64,000 nucleotides of DNA from Streptomyces sp. ASQP_92 (GTDB taxonomy: Bacteria; Actinomycetota; Actinomycetes; Streptomycetales; Streptomycetaceae): contig NZ_JAODUA010000017.1 in the NCBI RefSeq assembly GCF_025399895.1, forward strand, positions 1 through 64,000, given 5' to 3'. The notes under the pieces were generated by a model, which was not told where the DNA came from, did not search any database, and worked only from the letters and a program-made list of their open reading frames with translations. A program made the translations under genes and the position numbers. Below are positions 34,328-42,879 of this stretch, piece by piece. Within the stretch, counting starts at the first letter, position 1. Every line of letters begins with the position of its first letter.

Positions 34328-35956
34328 ATGTCCGCACCAGCGCCGTCCCCGCTGGCCATCGTCGATGCCGAGCCCCTGCCGCGGCAGGAGGAGGTACTCA
34401 CCGACGCGGCCCTCGCCTTCGTGGCCGAGCTGCACCGGAACTTCACGGCCCGCCGTGACGAGCTCCTCACCCGCCGCCGGGACCGCCGCGCCGAAATCGC
34501 CCGCACCTCCACGCTGGACTTCCGCCCCGAGACGGCCGAGATCCGCGCGGGCGACTGGAAGGTCGCCCCGGCCCCGGCCGCGCTGAACGACCGCCGCGTG
34601 GAGATCACCGGGCCGACCGACCGCAAGATGACCATCAACGCCCTGAACTCGGGCGCCAGGGTCTGGCTCGCCGACTTCGAGGACGCCTCGGCTCCCACCT
34701 GGGAGAACGTCGTCCTCGGCCAGCTCAACCTCATCGACGCCTATGAGCGTCGCATCGACTTCACCGACGCGAAGTCGGGCAAGTCCTACGCCCTGAAGGA
34801 CGCCGACCAGCTCGCGACCGTCGTCATGCGGCCGCGCGGCTGGCACCTGGAGGAGCGCCACCTCCAGTTCGACGGCCGCCCGGTGCCGGGCGCGCTCGTC
34901 GACTTCGGCCTCTACTTCTTCCACAACGCCCAGCGCCTGATCGACCTCGGCAAGGGCCCGTACTTCTATCTCCCCAAGACGGAGTCGTACCTGGAGGCCC
35001 GCCTCTGGAACGACATCTTCGTCTTCGCCCAGGACTATGTGGGCATCCCCCAGGGCACCGTCCGCGCCACCGTCCTGATCGAGACGATCACGGCGGCGTA
35101 CGAGATGGAGGAGATCCTCTTCGAGCTGAAGGACCACGCGGCCGGGCTCAACGCGGGTCGCTGGGACTACCTCTTCTCCATCGTGAAGAACTTCCGCGAC
35201 GGCGGGGAGAAGTTCGTCCTGCCGGACCGCAACGCGGTCACGATGACGGCCCCGTTCATGCGCGCCTACACCGAACTGCTCGTCCGCACCTGCCACAAGC
35301 GCGGCGCGCACGCGATCGGCGGCATGGCCGCGTTCATCCCCTCGCGCCGTGACGCCGAGGTGAACAAGGTCGCCTTCGAGAAGGTCAAGGCCGACAAGGA
35401 CCGCGAGGCGGGCGACGGCTTCGACGGCTCGTGGGTGGCCCACCCCGACCTGGTCCCGATCGCGATGGCCTCCTTCGACGCGGTGCTCGGCGACAAGCCG
35501 AACCAGAAGGACCGGCTGCGCGAGGACGTCTCGGTGGCGCCCGGCGACCTGATCGCCATCGACTCGCTCGACGCCAAGCCCACCTACGAGGGCCTGGTCT
35601 CCGCCGTGCAGGTCGGCATCCGCTACATCGAGGCGTGGCTGCGCGGCCTCGGCGCGGTCGCCATCTTCAACCTCATGGAGGACGCGGCCACCGCCGAGAT
35701 CTCGCGCTCGCAGATCTGGCAGTGGATCAACGCGGGTGTCGTCTTCGAGCACGACGGGACGCCCCTGCGGGCCACGGCCGACCTCGCCCGCAAGGTCGCG
35801 GAAGAGGAACTCGCCGCGATCCGCGCGGAGATCGGCGAGGAGGCCTTCGCGGCCGGGAAGTGGCAGCAGGCCCACGACCTTCTGCTGAAGGTCTCCCTCG
35901 ACGCCGACTACGCCGACTTCCTGACACTGCCCGCATATGAGCAACTGGTCGGCTGA
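34328..35956 (+). CDS. aceB: Malate synthase A
   Basis: A 542-aa enzyme that joins glyoxylate and acetyl-CoA to malate. It has the AceB N-terminal and TIM-barrel layout: FLPxT-like PEDRK region (GPTDRKMTINALNSGA), TVVMRPRGWHLEERH near residue 170 with the catalytic Arg, IETITAAYEMEEIL, the CoA-contact GRWDYLFSIVKNF, and MGGMAAFIPSR-like IGGMAAFIP. AAGGAG precedes the ATG. Sharing the AllR-type operator with allantoinase links it to glyoxylate released by purine breakdown. A strong terminator follows. Confidence 0.96.
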   Translation: MSAPAPSPLAIVDAEPLPRQEEVLTDAALAFVAELHRNFTARRDELLTRRRDRRAEIARTSTLDFRPETAEIRAGDWKVAPAPAALNDRRVEITGPTDRKMTINALNSGARVWLADFEDASAPTWENVVLGQLNLIDAYERRIDFTDAKSGKSYALKDADQLATVVMRPRGWHLEERHLQFDGRPVPGALVDFGLYFFHNAQRLIDLGKGPYFYLPKTESYLEARLWNDIFVFAQDYVGIPQGTVRATVLIETITAAYEMEEILFELKDHAAGLNAGRWDYLFSIVKNFRDGGEKFVLPDRNAVTMTAPFMRAYTELLVRTCHKRGAHAIGGMAAFIPSRRDAEVNKVAFEKVKADKDREAGDGFDGSWVAHPDLVPIAMASFDAVLGDKPNQKDRLREDVSVAPGDLIAIDSLDAKPTYEGLVSAVQVGIRYIEAWLRGLGAVAIFNLMEDAATAEISRSQIWQWINAGVVFEHDGTPLRATADLARKVAEEELAAIRAEIGEEAFAAGKWQQAHDLLLKVSLDADYADFLTLPAYEQLVG

Positions 35957-35974
35957 GCACGGCAGTTGACCCCT

Positions 35975-36014
35975 GGCTCCGCCCCCGGTACCGCACAGCA
36001 CCGGGGGCGGAGCC
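35975..36014. terminator. Terminator between aceB and the YfcC gene
   Basis: A perfect 15-bp stem (35975-35989 with 36000-36014) with a 10-nt loop lies between two convergent genes and can serve both. Confidence 0.85.
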
Positions 36015-36018
36015 GTTG

Positions 36019-37716
36019 TCACGTCAAGGCCGCACCCACCGCCACGAACGCGCAGATCAGTACGGCGAGGATGGCGAGCAGCGGGGCCACGAAGCGGAGG
36101 TACTTGTTGTATCCGACCTTCGCCAGGGCCACGCCGCCGATGGTGACGGCGGTGGTCGGCACCCACAGGTTCATCCAGCCGCTGGCGGCCTGCCACGCGG
36201 TCACCACCACCGCGCGCGGGACGCCCGCGAAATCGGCGAGCGGGGCCAGGATCGGCATCGCGAGCGTCGCATGACCCGAGGTCGAGGGGATCAGGAAGGC
36301 AAGCGGCAGGTTCACCACGAAGACGATCACGGCGAACAGGGCGGACGGGGCACCCTTCACGACGCCCTCGATCGAGTGCAGCACGGTGTCCGTGATCCCC
36401 GAGTTGTTCATGATCACCGTGACACCCCGGGCGAGCACGATGACCAGGGCCGGGGAGATGAAGTCCCCCGCGCCCTGGATGACCGTGGCGCTCAGGGCGG
36501 CCTCGCCGAGCCGGGCCGCGACGCCCACGAGCACCGCCGCCACCAGGAACAGGGCCGCCAACTGCGGGAAGGACCAGCCCAGTTCCCAGCCGTACGGGGT
36601 GGCGTCGGCCCGGCCCGTCAGGGCGCTGGACCAGGGCACCACGGAGAAGATCATGAAGGCGAAGACGAGGGTGAGCAGGGTCAGGACCAGCTTGTGGGTG
36701 CGGGTCAGCTCCGGCGGCCCGCCGCCCGCGCCGGCCGCCGCCGCCTCCCCGTACTCCGCGCCGGCCGCCTCCCCGTACTCCGCGCCGGCCGCCGGCTCCC
36801 GGTCCCCCGGCAGGAAGCCGGTCAGGGATTTCGACGGGTCCCGCTGGACACGCCGCCCGTAGCGGACCACGTACAGGATCGACACCGCCGTCAGGACCAG
36901 CCACATCACGAAGCGCAGCACGATGCCGTCACCCAGGGAGATGTCGGCGGCCGACGAGGCCACGCCCGTGGCGAAGGGGTTGACCGTCGAGCACAGCACG
37001 CCGATGCCCGCGCCCACGATGATCGTGCCGGTCGCGACGAGGCGGTCGTAGCCGAGTGCCAGCATCAGCGGAACGATCAGACCGTAGAAGCCCAGGGTCT
37101 CCTCGGCGAAGCCCTCCACCGTGCCGAGTACGGAGAAGACCGTCATCACGCCCGCGATCAGCAGCGCGCCGCGCTCGCGGAGGCGGTGGGCCAGGAGGCC
37201 GATTCCCCGGTCGAGCGCCCCGGTCGCGAACACCACGGTGATGAACGCGCCGATGGCGAGCACGAAGAGGAACACCCCGGCGCTGCCGTACAGTTCGCCG
37301 GCCAGCGCGGGCCCGACCCGGCCCGACTTCGCGTCCTGGATGCCGTACAGGCCGTTCACCGGGGAGAGGAAGAGGTCGTTGAGGCGGTCCACGAAGCTCT
37401 GGCCGCTGTCGACGCGGTGGTAGGTGCCCTGGAGGGGCGCCCCGTCGGCGGTGCGGTCGTAGGCGCCGGAGGGGATGACGAACGCCAGGACCCACACGGC
37501 CAGCGTGACGATCGCGAGGATCGTCAGCGCGCTCGGGAAGCGCAGACCCGCTCCCTTGCCCGCTGCCGGTTCCTCGAACGGCGGCTCGGGCGGGGGGAGT
37601 TGAGGCGGGGGGGCTTGAGAGGGCGGGGCTTGCGACGGCGGGCCCTGAGAGGGCGGTCCCCCTCCCGCACCCTCGGGCGCGCGCCCGCCCGGCTCCGGCG
37701 GGGAGGGCGTCGTCAT
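36019..37716 (-). CDS. YfcC family (C4-dicarboxylate/arginine-ornithine-type) membrane transporter
   Basis: A 565-aa protein of the DUF-type YfcC/ArcD-like superfamily with about 12 helices. The conserved pieces FPSALTILAIVTLAVWVLAF, VIPSGAYDR, NPFATGVASSAADIS and FLIPSTSGHATLAMPILAPLADF are typical. An unusual N-terminus of about 55 residues is Pro/Gln/Ser-repetitive (PPSQ repeats), and a central loop carries a duplicated GAEYGEAA made by a 24-bp tandem repeat. The ATG at 37716 overlaps the stop of a possible 81-aa gene upstream. The substrate is not known. Confidence 0.85.
   Translation of the reverse strand: MTTPSPPEPGGRAPEGAGGGPPSQGPPSQAPPSQAPPPQLPPPEPPFEEPAAGKGAGLRFPSALTILAIVTLAVWVLAFVIPSGAYDRTADGAPLQGTYHRVDSGQSFVDRLNDLFLSPVNGLYGIQDAKSGRVGPALAGELYGSAGVFLFVLAIGAFITVVFATGALDRGIGLLAHRLRERGALLIAGVMTVFSVLGTVEGFAEETLGFYGLIVPLMLALGYDRLVATGTIIVGAGIGVLCSTVNPFATGVASSAADISLGDGIVLRFVMWLVLTAVSILYVVRYGRRVQRDPSKSLTGFLPGDREPAAGAEYGEAAGAEYGEAAAAGAGGGPPELTRTHKLVLTLLTLVFAFMIFSVVPWSSALTGRADATPYGWELGWSFPQLAALFLVAAVLVGVAARLGEAALSATVIQGAGDFISPALVIVLARGVTVIMNNSGITDTVLHSIEGVVKGAPSALFAVIVFVVNLPLAFLIPSTSGHATLAMPILAPLADFAGVPRAVVVTAWQAASGWMNLWVPTTAVTIGGVALAKVGYNKYLRFVAPLLAILAVLICAFVAVGAALT
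36740..36787. repeat. 24-bp tandem duplication inside the YfcC gene
   Basis: Two identical 24-bp units (36740-36763, 36764-36787) encode GAEYGEAA twice in a cytoplasmic loop. It looks like recent slippage. Confidence 0.8.
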
Positions 37717-37958
37717 GTGCCGCTCCCGGCCGGGGCCGCGCGGCCCCCGGACCCGGGTCCGGAGCCGCCCGCCGTGCGGGTGAGCGGCATCTCCGGCGGA
37801 CACGATGCCTCCGGATGGGCGAGCCCTGCCCCGGCCTCCCCCTCGAACCGGCGCGTCGGGCGCACCGCCGAGGAGGTGGCGGCCCACCGCTGCGGGGCCG
37901 CCGGCACCCCGTCCGGCGGCGCGTCGACTGTCGAGGGCAGGTCCTGGTCCGCGTCCAT
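37713..37958 (-). CDS. Possible small protein coupled to the YfcC gene
   Basis: An 81-aa open frame begins MDADQDLPSTVDAPPDGVP and ends APAGSGT. Its TGA overlaps the ATG of the YfcC gene (ATGA at 37713-37716), the arrangement used by other coupled genes in this window. Composition is Pro/Ala/Ser-rich, the Shine-Dalgarno is weak, and no family is recognised, so it may be fortuitous. An ATG at 37994 would add 12 residues. The rest of the 37717-38094 spacer shows no other gene. Confidence 0.35.
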   Translation of the reverse strand: MDADQDLPSTVDAPPDGVPAAPQRWAATSSAVRPTRRFEGEAGAGLAHPEASCPPEMPLTRTAGGSGPGSGGRAAPAGSGT

Positions 37959-38094
37959 GGGACCCAATGGATCATGCCCCGCACCCCCTCGCATGTCGTA
38001 CCCCGCCGGGCCACCCTCTGCGAGAATCCCGCGGGGGGCGTTCGCCGGGCCGGGCCCGGCACTCCGTACGGCCGGCGAAGTGGGGGCATGGGGG

Positions 38095-39297
38095 ATGCGT
38101 GGAGGACGAGTCGCCGTTGTGGGCGGCAGCATCGCGGGGTGTGCTTCGGCACTGGCCGCGTACCGCGGGGGCGCGGAGGAGATCACGGTGTTCGAGCGGG
38201 CGTCGGAACAGCTCGCCGACCGCGGGGTGGGGCTCGCGATGCACAACGCCCGCTACGCCGAACTGGAGGCGCGCGCGTTCCTGGACCCGTCGATGCCCTG
38301 GCTCCAACTGAACCGGCGCTGCTGGTACGTTCGCGACGGCGCGGAGCCGATGGGCCGGCTCGTCGGGACGCTGCCGTTCCCGTTCCGCACGTACAACTGG
38401 GGCCCGCTCTGGCGTGAACTGCGCGAGCGCGTACCGGCGTCGGTGGACTTCCGGGCCGGGGCGATCGTCGAGCGCCTCGAACTCGACGGCCCCGGTGTGG
38501 AGTTGACGACGGCCGACGGAGGCGCGGAGCGATTCGACATCGTCGTGGGCGCCGACGGCTACCGCTCGACGGTCCGCGCGGCCGCCTGCCCCGAGGTGCG
38601 GCCCCAGTACGCGGGCTACCTCGCCTGGCGCGGCTCCTTCCCCGTCGAGCGGCTGCCCGACGCCGGTCGCTGGCCGGTGGAGGACTGTGTGTACGCCGTC
38701 TTCCCGGGCGGGCACGCGGTCATCTACCGCATCCCCGACGGCCGGGGCGGCCGGCGCGTCAACTGGGTGCTCTACTCGGCCCCGCCCTCCGGTCACGGCC
38801 TCCCCCTCGACTCCCCCACCTCCCTGCCGCCCGGCACCCTCACCGACGCGCTGCGCGACCGCGCCCTGGAGATCGCGGACACCCAACTGGCGCCTTTCTG
38901 GGGCCAGTTGATGCATCTCACCGAGCCGGGTGAACTCTTCGTCCAGCCGATGTACGACTTCACCGCACCCCGGTACGCGTCCGGACGCCTGGTGCTGACC
39001 GGGGACGCCGCGACGGTGGCCCGCCCGCACACCGGCGGAGGGGCCGTGAAGGCCCTCCAGGACGCCACCGCCCTGGAGTCCGCGCTGGCCTCGGCCACGA
39101 GCTGGCCCGAGGCGCTGGCCGCCTATGACGCGGAGCGCTCACCCGTCGGACGCGGCATGGTCGAGCTCGGCCGCACCCTGGGGCTCGGCCTCGTCCAGCA
39201 GACCCCCGACTGGAGCGCGATGGACCAGAACGCGCTGGACTCGCACTGGCAACAGGCGGACGGCTCGGGCACGTTCGGCGGCCGCCGGATCTCCTAG
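38095..39297 (+). CDS. FAD-dependent monooxygenase
   Basis: A 400-aa flavoprotein hydroxylase of the PHBH-like FAD_binding_3 group. The dinucleotide motif VAVVGGSIAGC is at residues 6-16, the mid-chain motif VGADGYRSTVR at about 155-165, and FAD-contact GDAATVARPHTGGG near 300-315. The open frame runs far upstream in the same phase, but the Rossmann fold fixes the start at ATG 38095. Substrates of this subgroup are aromatic or heteroaromatic (2,6-dihydroxypyridine-type enzymes look similar), which cannot be settled here. Transcribed alone. Confidence 0.88.
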   Translation: MRGGRVAVVGGSIAGCASALAAYRGGAEEITVFERASEQLADRGVGLAMHNARYAELEARAFLDPSMPWLQLNRRCWYVRDGAEPMGRLVGTLPFPFRTYNWGPLWRELRERVPASVDFRAGAIVERLELDGPGVELTTADGGAERFDIVVGADGYRSTVRAAACPEVRPQYAGYLAWRGSFPVERLPDAGRWPVEDCVYAVFPGGHAVIYRIPDGRGGRRVNWVLYSAPPSGHGLPLDSPTSLPPGTLTDALRDRALEIADTQLAPFWGQLMHLTEPGELFVQPMYDFTAPRYASGRLVLTGDAATVARPHTGGGAVKALQDATALESALASATSWPEALAAYDAERSPVGRGMVELGRTLGLGLVQQTPDWSAMDQNALDSHWQQADGSGTFGGRRIS

Positions 39298-39334
39298 TGC
39301 CACGCCGTACCGGGGCGGTGGCGTGGTCGGGACC

Positions 39335-40339
39335 TCACGGGACGACCACGGTCGGCTGGGCCGAGAAGTCGCCCCAGGTGCCGTCCGGCAGCCTCGCCCG
39401 GAGCTTCACGCTGTAGCGCGTGCCGGGCGGATCGGTGACGGTGAAGGTGTACGAGGTCAGGCCTTCGGGCGACGGGACACCGGGCACGATCGTCGTCGTC
39501 GGGGCGCCGTCGAGGAAGAGCTGGTAGGCCCCGATCACCCCGCCCGTGCGCGGCGGCACCCAGCGCAGGGTGATGTCCGTGCCGCCCCCGGACGAAGCCC
39601 GGGCGGCGCCGGCCCTCAGCCGTGTGGGGGCGGTGCTGGGGGGAGCGCCGGGCGCGGCGGCCGTGGTGACGTCCACGGCGTCGCTGTCGGGTGAGGCGTT
39701 GTCGGCCGCGTCCCTGGCCCGCACGGTGAAGGTGTAGACGGTGCCGGGCCGCAGCCCGGTCAGCCGCGCCGAGGTGCCGGCGCCGCCGACGCTGTGGATC
39801 CGGGTCCCCTCCTGGTAGACGTCGTACGCCGTCACACCCACGTCGTCGACGGCGCGGCCCCAGCTCAGATTCGCGGCACCGGTGCCGTCCGCGTGGCCGG
39901 TGAGGTGCTGCGGGGCCGTCGGCGGGCGCTTGTCGTCGGGGGTCGCGGCCGGGGTGGTGACGGCGGCGGGGGCGCTGGGGGCCGAGAGGTTTCCGGCGGC
40001 GTCGCGGGCCCGCACGGTGAAGCGGTAGGAGGTCGAGGCGGTGAGCCCGCCGATGTCGATCATGCTCAGGTCGGCCGGGACCGTCTTGGCCGTGGTCCCG
40101 TCACGCAGGACCTCATAGCCGGTGACGGCCCTGTCGTCGGTGGCGGGCCGCCACATGACGTGCACGGACGTGGCGCTGCTCGCCTGGGCGGTGACGGCAG
40201 CGGGCACCGTCGGGCTGTGCCGGTCCCGGTCGTCGGCCCCGCCGCAGGCGGTGAGCAGCAGGGCGACGAGGGAGGCGGCGAGCGGGGCGCGGGGCGGGGC
40301 GAGGGCCCCGGCCGGACGGCTGGTGCGACGGCGGCGCAT
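39335..40339 (-). CDS. Lipoprotein with fibronectin type III repeats
   Basis: A 334-aa secreted lipoprotein. The Arg-rich start and hydrophobic segment end in lipobox LLTACG (Cys about 32). Three FnIII-like modules follow (starts near residues 43, 140 and 235), recognised by WRPATDDRAVTGYEVLRDG, LSWGRAVDDVGVTAYDVYQEG and RWVPPRTGGVIGAYQLFLDG. There is no catalytic domain, so a binding or scaffolding role at the cell surface is most likely. GGGGGTGGA precedes the ATG. Confidence 0.82.
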   Translation of the reverse strand: MRRRRTSRPAGALAPPRAPLAASLVALLLTACGGADDRDRHSPTVPAAVTAQASSATSVHVMWRPATDDRAVTGYEVLRDGTTAKTVPADLSMIDIGGLTASTSYRFTVRARDAAGNLSAPSAPAAVTTPAATPDDKRPPTAPQHLTGHADGTGAANLSWGRAVDDVGVTAYDVYQEGTRIHSVGGAGTSARLTGLRPGTVYTFTVRARDAADNASPDSDAVDVTTAAAPGAPPSTAPTRLRAGAARASSGGGTDITLRWVPPRTGGVIGAYQLFLDGAPTTTIVPGVPSPEGLTSYTFTVTDPPGTRYSVKLRARLPDGTWGDFSAQPTVVVP

Positions 40340-40501
40340 GACGGTCCACCCCCGGTCTTCAGGGCGCGGAGCGTGGACGCGCCCGCCCGCCACCGACAGA
40401 AAAGGTCCAGACCTGTATGCCACGCCTGACACGGACACGGCAAGAGTGCGGACCGAAGCCGGGCCCCGATGAGTTTTCGTCACGCGCCCGGTCACTCCTC
40501 C

Positions 40502-41107
40502 ATGAGCAGCGAACCGAACGCCCACGCCCTGCCCGACCTCGGCCCCGCGGCGGCCGAACTGACCCGATTGCTCGGCGGGGTGCGCGATGACCAGTTGGGC
40601 GCCTCGACGCCCTGCCCCGCGTACGCGCTCCGGGAACTCCTGGCCCACGTCCTCGGCCTCAGCGTCGCCTTCCAGCACGCCGCGCGCAAGGAGACCGGCC
40701 CGTCCACCGCAACCGCGCCGGGAAGCGTGCCGCCGCCCGAACTGCCCGCCGACTGGCGGGAGTTGATGCCGGAGAGTCTCGCGGCGATGGCCGCCGCCTG
40801 GCGTGATCCGGCCGCCTGGGAGGGCGAAACGCAGGCGGGCGGGCTCACGCTGCCCGCGGCGGTCACCGGCCAGGTGGCCCTGGACGAGCTGGTGGTCCAC
40901 GGCTGGGACGTGGCCCGGGCCACCGGCCAGGACTACCGGCCGGCCCCGGCCGACCTGGAGATCTCCTACGCCTTCCTCGCTCCCTCGAAGGACGACCCGG
41001 CCGCCCGCGGCAACGCCTTCGGGCCCCCCGTCGACGTACCGGACGGGGCTCCGATGCTGGACCGGCTCATCGGGATGAGCGGCCGGGACCCGGGGTGGAA
41101 GGCCTGA
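40502..41107 (+). CDS. TIGR03086 family mycothiol-dependent-type DinB-like protein
   Basis: A 201-aa metal-binding helical protein of the maleylpyruvate-isomerase/DinB-like group. Conserved features are TPCPAYALRELLAHVLG with a likely metal histidine, and ALDELVVHGWDVARATGQ with a second. The N-terminal ELTRLLGGVRDDQLGASTPCP is characteristic of TIGR03086. Members are thought to use mycothiol in actinobacteria, but few have assigned substrates. I chose ATG 40502 (MSSEPNAHAL); an in-frame ATG at 40469 is less likely. Confidence 0.85.
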   Translation: MSSEPNAHALPDLGPAAAELTRLLGGVRDDQLGASTPCPAYALRELLAHVLGLSVAFQHAARKETGPSTATAPGSVPPPELPADWRELMPESLAAMAAAWRDPAAWEGETQAGGLTLPAAVTGQVALDELVVHGWDVARATGQDYRPAPADLEISYAFLAPSKDDPAARGNAFGPPVDVPDGAPMLDRLIGMSGRDPGWKA

Positions 41108-41108
41108 C

Positions 41109-41948
41109 TCACCAGTGCGCGGGGCGCACCAGGGACGGCGGGAGTTTGGTCGTCGCGTCGCCCTTGGCCGCGTTGAGCTGGGCCTGGGTGAGGAAGAAGG
41201 CCTCGGTGAGATCGGCGCCGGACAGCTGTGCGTCACGGAAGTCCGCGCCGATCAGATCCGCCAGGCGCAGGTCGGCGCCGCTCAGGTCGGCGGCGATCAG
41301 GAAGGCACCCCGCAGGTTCGCGCCCCGCAGGTCGGCGCCCTTGAGCCGCGCGCCCATGAGGTCGGCGCCCCTGCGGTCCTTCTTCTTGCCCTTGAACTCG
41401 GCCCTGACCAGCTCGCTCGCCCGCAGCAGCAGCTTGTTGACCTTGTCGCGGTGGCTCGGCACGTCCAGCTCGACCAGCGCCTCGGGGGCGAGCGCGGTGA
41501 AGGCCTCGGTCTCCGCCAGGGCCGCGCGCAGCTCCCTGTGCACGGGCCGCGCCTTCGCGAGCGTGAGCGCTTCGGTGACGTACCAGAGCAGCTCGTGGAG
41601 CTGGCGCATCACCGGGAACACCTCGAACATCGAGGCCGCCGTCTCCGGCGCCGTACGCCAGTCGCGGCCCTCGAAGGTCTCCTGGGAGACCTTCTGACCG
41701 GCGCCGAAGCAGTCGTACACCGTGCAGCCCTGGAAGCCGCGCCCCCGCAGCTCCCGGTGGATTCCGCAGCGGAAGTCCTGCTGGAGGTTGGGGCAGGGCT
41801 TCCCGGCGGGCTTGTCGATCGCGAAGTCGGCGGACGCCGCGTAGGCGAGGGCGACACAGCACAGTCCGAAGCAGTTGCCGCAGTCGGAGGCGAGGGCGAG
41901 CCGGGTGGCACCCGGGGGCGGGGCGGCTGCCTCGTGGTTCTCGGGCAC
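41109..41948 (-). CDS. Cys-rich protein with C-terminal pentapeptide repeats
   Basis: About 279 aa from a GTG at 41948. The N-terminal half has a Cys-rich signature (CGNCFGLCC, then CPNLQQDFRCGIH and CTVYDCFGAG) resembling zinc- or metal-binding YkgJ-like domains. From about residue 185 to 265 pentapeptide repeats follow (ADLMGARLKGADLRGANLRG and onwards), ending with a quadrilateral beta-helix expected. The combination is unusual; the pentapeptide part alone does not define a function. It stops 2 nt from the convergent DinB-like gene's stop. Confidence 0.8.
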   Translation of the reverse strand: MPENHEAAAPPPGATRLALASDCGNCFGLCCVALAYAASADFAIDKPAGKPCPNLQQDFRCGIHRELRGRGFQGCTVYDCFGAGQKVSQETFEGRDWRTAPETAASMFEVFPVMRQLHELLWYVTEALTLAKARPVHRELRAALAETEAFTALAPEALVELDVPSHRDKVNKLLLRASELVRAEFKGKKKDRRGADLMGARLKGADLRGANLRGAFLIAADLSGADLRLADLIGADFRDAQLSGADLTEAFFLTQAQLNAAKGDATTKLPPSLVRPAHW

Positions 41949-42004
41949 GGCGGGAATGCTCCTTCTCTCACACGGGTGACCTGCGGCGACGACAGCCGAC
42001 CAGT

Positions 42005-42658
42005 CTAGCCGCCCGCCTCCGCGCTCTTCGCTACCGGCACCTTGAGCTGATTGAAGCCGTAGTACACCGCGAGCAGACCGTGCACGGCCAGGGTCAGCGG
42101 GGCGGAGACGAAGGCCAGGGCCACCGTCGCCGGGTAGACGAGGGAGCCGATCGCGAACCGGGCGCGGGTGGCGCGGGCGGCCGCACTGTCCACGCGGCCG
42201 TCGAAGAGGTGCCCGGTGCGGGTCAAGTGCCACCACAGCGCCTGGTAGTTGAGGGCCATCACCACCATGAGGCCGCTGTAGACGACGGCCGCGACGTGTG
42301 AGGCGCCGGGTTCACGCAGATATTCCGCCATCAGCGCGGCCGGCCAGGGGATCGCGACCACGGTCATCAGGAGCAGCAGGTTGAGGAACATCAGGGTGCG
42401 GTCGACGCGGGCCACATAGCTGAACAGGGTGTGGTGGTTGACCCACATGATCCCGATCACCAGGAAGCTCACCACATAGGCCGCGTAAGAGGGCCACAGG
42501 TGGCCGAGCTCCCGCCACAGGTGGTCGCCCGCGTGCGGCGGGACCTTGATCTCCAGGATGAGAAGGGTGATCGCGATGGCGAAGACGCCATCGCTGAACG
42601 CCTCCACCCGGCTGGACTCGGAACGGCTGGATTCAGTCACCCCGGCAATGAACCCCAC
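42005..42658 (-). CDS. TMEM175 family potassium channel
   Basis: A 217-aa membrane protein with six predicted helices. The family signature RxxxFSD is present in helix 1 (SSRVEAFSDGVFAIAITLLIL), followed by MWVNHHTLF in helix 3. Bacterial TMEM175 proteins form tetrameric K+-permeable leak channels. It is transcribed alone. The divergent neighbour is the chitosanase, 222 nt away. Confidence 0.9.
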   Translation of the reverse strand: MGFIAGVTESSRSESSRVEAFSDGVFAIAITLLILEIKVPPHAGDHLWRELGHLWPSYAAYVVSFLVIGIMWVNHHTLFSYVARVDRTLMFLNLLLLMTVVAIPWPAALMAEYLREPGASHVAAVVYSGLMVVMALNYQALWWHLTRTGHLFDGRVDSAAARATRARFAIGSLVYPATVALAFVSAPLTLAVHGLLAVYYGFNQLKVPVAKSAEAGG

Positions 42659-42825
42659 AACTGCCCCTGGCGCAACGGGAATTAGGGCGCGGCGGCAGCA
42701 GCCGCTTCCGGCACCGGGCGCCCTGACGACAGGGCGCGCCCGATCGGCCCGGCGGGTCGACCCGAGCCCGGGGCCTCTTCAACTTCCTTGTGCCGCAGGG
42801 GTGTACGGCCACTTCCCGACAATGG

Positions 42826-42840
42826 TAGGAAAGTTTCCTA
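42826..42840. promoter_or_regulatory. Palindrome before the chitosanase gene
   Basis: TAGGAAA-G-TTTCCTA (42826-42840) is a perfect palindrome 40 nt before the chitosanase GTG. Chitosanase genes in other streptomycetes are repressed by the ROK-family CsnR at such palindromes; that gene is not in this window. Confidence 0.7.
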
Positions 42841-42879
42841 ACAGAACATCGGAGCGACGAACTCCTTCTGGAGGTTCAG

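Noticed and set aside
36016..39297. A single 1093-codon protein on the + strand
   Set aside because: Only codons from 38095 on show a protein (FAD monooxygenase). The first 2 kb is the antisense shadow of the YfcC gene with biased composition.
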